Of a DNA stretch of 8,947 nt, positions 7,070-8,947 are shown in pieces. Under the pieces are notes generated by a model, which did no database searches, was not told the origin of the DNA, and was given only the letters and a program-made list of their open reading frames with translations. The translations under genes and the position numbers were made by a program. Origin of the DNA: Methanoregulaceae archaeon (GTDB lineage Archaea; Halobacteriota; Methanomicrobia; Methanomicrobiales; Methanospirillaceae); contig JAJRBS010000019.1 in the NCBI GenBank assembly GCA_028679325.1, forward strand, positions 1-8,947, given 5' to 3'. Numbering within the stretch: the first letter of the stretch is position 1; each line of letters starts with the position of its first letter.

Positions 7070-7100
7070 TTGTATTACAAAAGTATTACATATGAAATAC
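7070..7100. promoter_or_regulatory. Palindromic AT-rich element, candidate operator/promoter core
   Basis: GTATTACATATGAAATAC (7083-7100) is self-complementary at 16 of 18 positions, centred on CATATG. GTATTACA at its left edge is repeated 11 bp away (7072-7079), one helical turn. The adjacent TTGTATTACAA (7070-7080) is itself nearly palindromic. The arrangement suits a dimeric regulator next to the promoter of the minus-strand unit. No regulator is identified. Confidence 0.4.
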
Positions 7101-7307
7101 ATATCAGCTCTCCTGCACAGATATCGCACCCAATAAATAAGCCCCATTTCAAAATCAGAAAACAATTTTGTTTCCTAACAAAGAATGAAGTTAAAATTGC
7201 TAATGTTCTTTAAGAATTATAATGAAGTTTTTCGTTTCGTTCCTTGCCGGATGAAGCCCCCCCTATGGGTATAAGCTGGACACTCCCGGAACCGGTGGTC
7301 TTGCTTC

Positions 7308-7315
7308 TTTATAAG
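7308..7315 (+). promoter_or_regulatory. Archaeal TATA box of endA
   Basis: TTTATAAG matches the archaeal TATA consensus. Its centre is about 27 bp before the GTG at 7338, so transcription should begin at or next to the start codon, giving a leaderless mRNA. No clear purine-rich BRE precedes it. Confidence 0.6.
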
Positions 7316-7337
7316 CGGATGAAACCCATACTGGGGT

Positions 7338-8345
7338 GTGAAAGCGAGGTTTGACGGGACCTCGGTCCGCCTGAGTGGTTCGGGATGTTCACTCTACGAA
7401 CAGAGCGGGTATGGCCGGCCTGAAGATGGCGAATTACGCCTATCCCCTGAAGAGGCCTGTTATCTTCTTCATCGCGGCCGGATTGAGGTGGAAGGCTTCG
7501 ACTTCGACTCTCTTCTTGCGTACTATGCCGGAATCGAAGGCTTTCTCCGGAGGTTCCTGGTTTACCGTGATCTCCGCGAGCGGGGGTACGCAGTCCAGAC
7601 CGGGCCCCACGATTTCAGGGTTTTTAAGCGTGGACAGAGGCCGGGAACAGGCCAGTCACAGTACATGGTCCGGGTTCTCTCCGAAAGGGATCTTGTCGTG
7701 TTTGAGACACTGGTCCACGAGACCTCCGCCTCGACCAGGATGAGGAAGCAGCATATCCTGGCAATTGTCGATGATGAGAGCGAGCTGACCTACTACGAGG
7801 TGAAGATCCAGGATCTGCCGGGATCAGCGGAGACCCCTTTGATTACCCCGGCGGAAGGTATCCTGGTCGGGCATTCAGCAATTATCCATCCATCCACTCT
7901 GCTGAAAGAACAGATCCCTTCAATCGGTATGAACCTTGACGGTGATCGTCTGATCCTGTCGCCCCTTGAGGTCATCTATCTCATGACCGACGGGCTTCTG
8001 GTCCTGAGGCGTGACAACGAAGTCATCACCCTTCCCTGCTTCTCTGCCATGGTTGCGGAACAGGATCATGAACTTGCTCCAAAGGCGGCCGGTTATCGTG
8101 ATCTCCGGAAAAGGGGATACATTCCGCGAACAGGGTACAAGTTTGGCCATCATTTCCGGGTTTATTCCGGGAAGAAGCTTCATTCCGAGCTGCTTGTCCA
8201 TGTCATTGCCACCGGGACGCAGCCTCCCATGAGCAGCATCTCCCGTTCGGTCCGGCTGGCAAACAGTGTCAAAAAGAAGATGTTGTTTGCGTTAGAGAAT
8301 AGTACAGGAATTCAATACGTCGAATTTACCTGGATAAAACTGTGA
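7338..8345 (+). CDS. endA: tRNA-splicing endonuclease, fused-repeat (alpha-2) type
   Basis: 335 residues. It cuts introns from precursor tRNAs at bulge-helix-bulge structures, leaving 2',3'-cyclic phosphate and 5'-OH ends. Two tandem copies of the endonuclease unit are visible: YRDLRERGYAVQTGPHDFRVF (76-96, first) and YRDLRKRGY followed by RTGYKFGHHFRVY (253-276, second). The second carries the catalytic set: Tyr276 in FRVY, His282 in LHSELLVH and a Lys in the cluster 312-314 (SVKKKML). The first has Phe96 instead of Tyr and no matching His, so it is a structural, inactive copy, as in the Archaeoglobus-type homodimer (about 305 residues). The C-terminus YVEFTWIKL is family-typical. The GTG start is the first usable codon after the in-frame stop at 7320-7322; no spaced Shine-Dalgarno is present, but the TATA position fits a leaderless start. 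trpS follows 12 bp downstream, in the same frame. Confidence 0.95.
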   Translation: MKARFDGTSVRLSGSGCSLYEQSGYGRPEDGELRLSPEEACYLLHRGRIEVEGFDFDSLLAYYAGIEGFLRRFLVYRDLRERGYAVQTGPHDFRVFKRGQRPGTGQSQYMVRVLSERDLVVFETLVHETSASTRMRKQHILAIVDDESELTYYEVKIQDLPGSAETPLITPAEGILVGHSAIIHPSTLLKEQIPSIGMNLDGDRLILSPLEVIYLMTDGLLVLRRDNEVITLPCFSAMVAEQDHELAPKAAGYRDLRKRGYIPRTGYKFGHHFRVYSGKKLHSELLVHVIATGTQPPMSSISRSVRLANSVKKKMLFALENSTGIQYVEFTWIKL

Positions 8346-8357
8346 GCGTTGACAAGA

Positions 8358-8947
8358 ATGGAGGAGATTAACCCCTGGGCAAGCCAGCAGACCTTTGACA
8401 TCAGGCGTCTGTTCTCTGATTTCGGAATCGAGCCCATCACCAGCGTTGTGGATACTCTGCCTGAAGTACCCTCCTTCATGCGGCGCGGAATCGTGGTCGG
8501 CCACCGGGATTATGGCCAGATTGCCGCCTGCATACGGGCCGCGAAACCGTTCCATATCCTGACCGGTTTCATGCCCTCCGGCCACCCCCATCTCGGGCAT
8601 CTCATGGTGATGAAAGAAGTGGTCTGGCATGTGCGTCAGGGAGGCCACGGTTTTATCACCATAGCCGACAGGGAGGCGCATGCCGTCAGGGATACGAGCT
8701 GGGAGAAATGTATCGAATATGGCCGTGAATATCTGGCCTGCCTCTATGCGCTCGGTTTTGAGGGTGAGACCTACTTCCAGAGCAGGAATAACCGGTTAAA
8801 AGACCTGGCCTTCGAGGCCTCAACCAGGGTCAATTATTCCGAACTCCAGGCCATCTATGGCTTCTCATCAGAGACCTCCATCGGCCATATGATGAGTGTC
8901 ATCACACAGGTTGCCGATATCCTGTACCCCCAGGTCGAGAGTTTTCC
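8358..8947 (+). CDS. trpS: Tryptophanyl-tRNA synthetase, N-terminal part (cut by window end)
   Basis: The first 196 codons are present; the gene runs off the window. This class I synthetase activates Trp with ATP and charges tRNA-Trp in the cytoplasm. INPWAS (4-9) and RRGIVVGHRDYGQI (42-55) are typical of archaeal/eukaryotic TrpRS. FHILTGFMPSGHPHLGH (65-81) contains the HIGH-type ATP-binding signature (HLGH, 78-81), and IADREAHAVRD (about 98-108) and ALG....YFQS match the Trp/Tyr-RS fold. The KMSKS loop lies beyond the window. ATG at 8358 gives the family-typical MEEINPW start; a TTG at 8349 is less likely. The gene starts 12 nt after the endA stop with only a weak Shine-Dalgarno, so it is probably co-transcribed with endA. 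Archaeal tRNA-Trp genes often contain introns, which gives the pairing a functional logic. Confidence 0.95.
   Translation, partial: MEEINPWASQQTFDIRRLFSDFGIEPITSVVDTLPEVPSFMRRGIVVGHRDYGQIAACIRAAKPFHILTGFMPSGHPHLGHLMVMKEVVWHVRQGGHGFITIADREAHAVRDTSWEKCIEYGREYLACLYALGFEGETYFQSRNNRLKDLAFEASTRVNYSELQAIYGFSSETSIGHMMSVITQVADILYPQVESF

Larger units (their letters stand above)
6959..7337. other. Divergent intergenic region, no gene seen
   Basis: 379 bp between the minus-strand five-gene unit and plus-strand endA. The centre (about 7070-7240) is clearly more AT-rich than the genes. No tRNA, rRNA or recognisable ncRNA was found. It must contain both promoters. The endA TATA box is clear; that of the minus unit is not, and the best AT-rich candidate tract on that strand is about 7070-7107. 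Other short repeats include AATGAAGTT at 7184-7192 and 7221-7229, CGGATGAARCCC at 7248-7259 and 7316-7327, and the inverted pair TATGGGT (7264-7270) / ACCCATA (7324-7330) bracketing the endA TATA box. Confidence 0.6.

Noticed and set aside
7163..7199. CAATTTT / AAAATTG inverted pair as a possible terminator or hairpin
   Set aside because: The arms are all A/T except one base, with a 23-nt loop, in an AT-rich tract. No gene ends here from either side, so a terminator makes no sense.
7185..7274. 29-codon ATG frame in the intergenic region (starts MKLKLLMFFKNYN)
   Set aside because: No Shine-Dalgarno or fitting TATA box is visible, it has AT-driven composition in its first half, and its length is expected by chance. 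Conservation in relatives would be needed to revive it.
6959..7337. CRISPR array, tRNA or insertion sequence in the intergenic region
   Set aside because: The repeats are too few, short and irregular for CRISPR. No cloverleaf, terminal inverted repeats or transposase fragment was found.
8292..8681. 129-codon open frame on the minus strand
   Set aside because: It is antisense to the end of endA and the start of trpS, both firm assignments. It is rich in His/Gly and has no recognisable family.

Overview
The window reads as a euryarchaeal chromosome segment, most likely from a methanogen of the Methanomicrobiales/Methanosarcinales type. The evidence is an archaeal tRNA-splicing endonuclease of the fused-repeat type followed by an archaeal-type tryptophanyl-tRNA synthetase, an archaeal TATA box placed so that endA would be leaderless, and moderately GC-rich genes around an AT-rich intergenic region. 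The lineage is inferred from gene content only.

The left 78% (9-6958, minus strand) is one tightly packed five-gene transcription unit. In transcription order it encodes: a small radical SAM protein of the NrdG/activase-like type (6958 to 6350); a DUF1257/Ycf35 family protein (6371 to 5976); a Ycf46-like AAA+ ATPase (5974 to 4421); a 937-residue protein with a helical N-terminal region and about 15 WD40 repeats (4414 to 1601); and an Hsp70-family protein without the C-terminal helical lid (1604 to 9). Junctions are a 22-nt overlap, a 1-nt gap, a 6-nt gap and an ATGA start/stop overlap, so the genes are probably co-expressed and translationally coupled.

Positions 6959-7337 form a 379-bp intergenic region between divergent units. 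It holds no convincing gene. It does hold imperfect direct and inverted repeats near the start of the five-gene unit, and a good TATA box (TTTATAAG, 7308-7315) about 27 bp before the GTG of endA. The right part (plus strand) carries endA (7338-8345) and the first half of trpS (8358 to beyond the window end), a housekeeping tRNA-maturation/charging pair.

The five-gene unit is the interesting part. It joins an iron-sulfur/SAM protein, two proteins whose homologues are plastid-encoded in algae (Ycf35 and Ycf46), a large beta-propeller scaffold and an Hsp70 relative. By eye, the Hsp70 relative has lost several residues needed for ATP hydrolysis in DnaK. A plausible but unproven reading is a multi-protein remodelling or assembly machine: the AAA+ protein supplies the ATP-driven work, the WD40 protein scaffolds, the Hsp70-like protein binds clients or senses nucleotide, and the radical SAM/DUF1257 pair provides redox or modification chemistry. 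No function is established from sequence alone.
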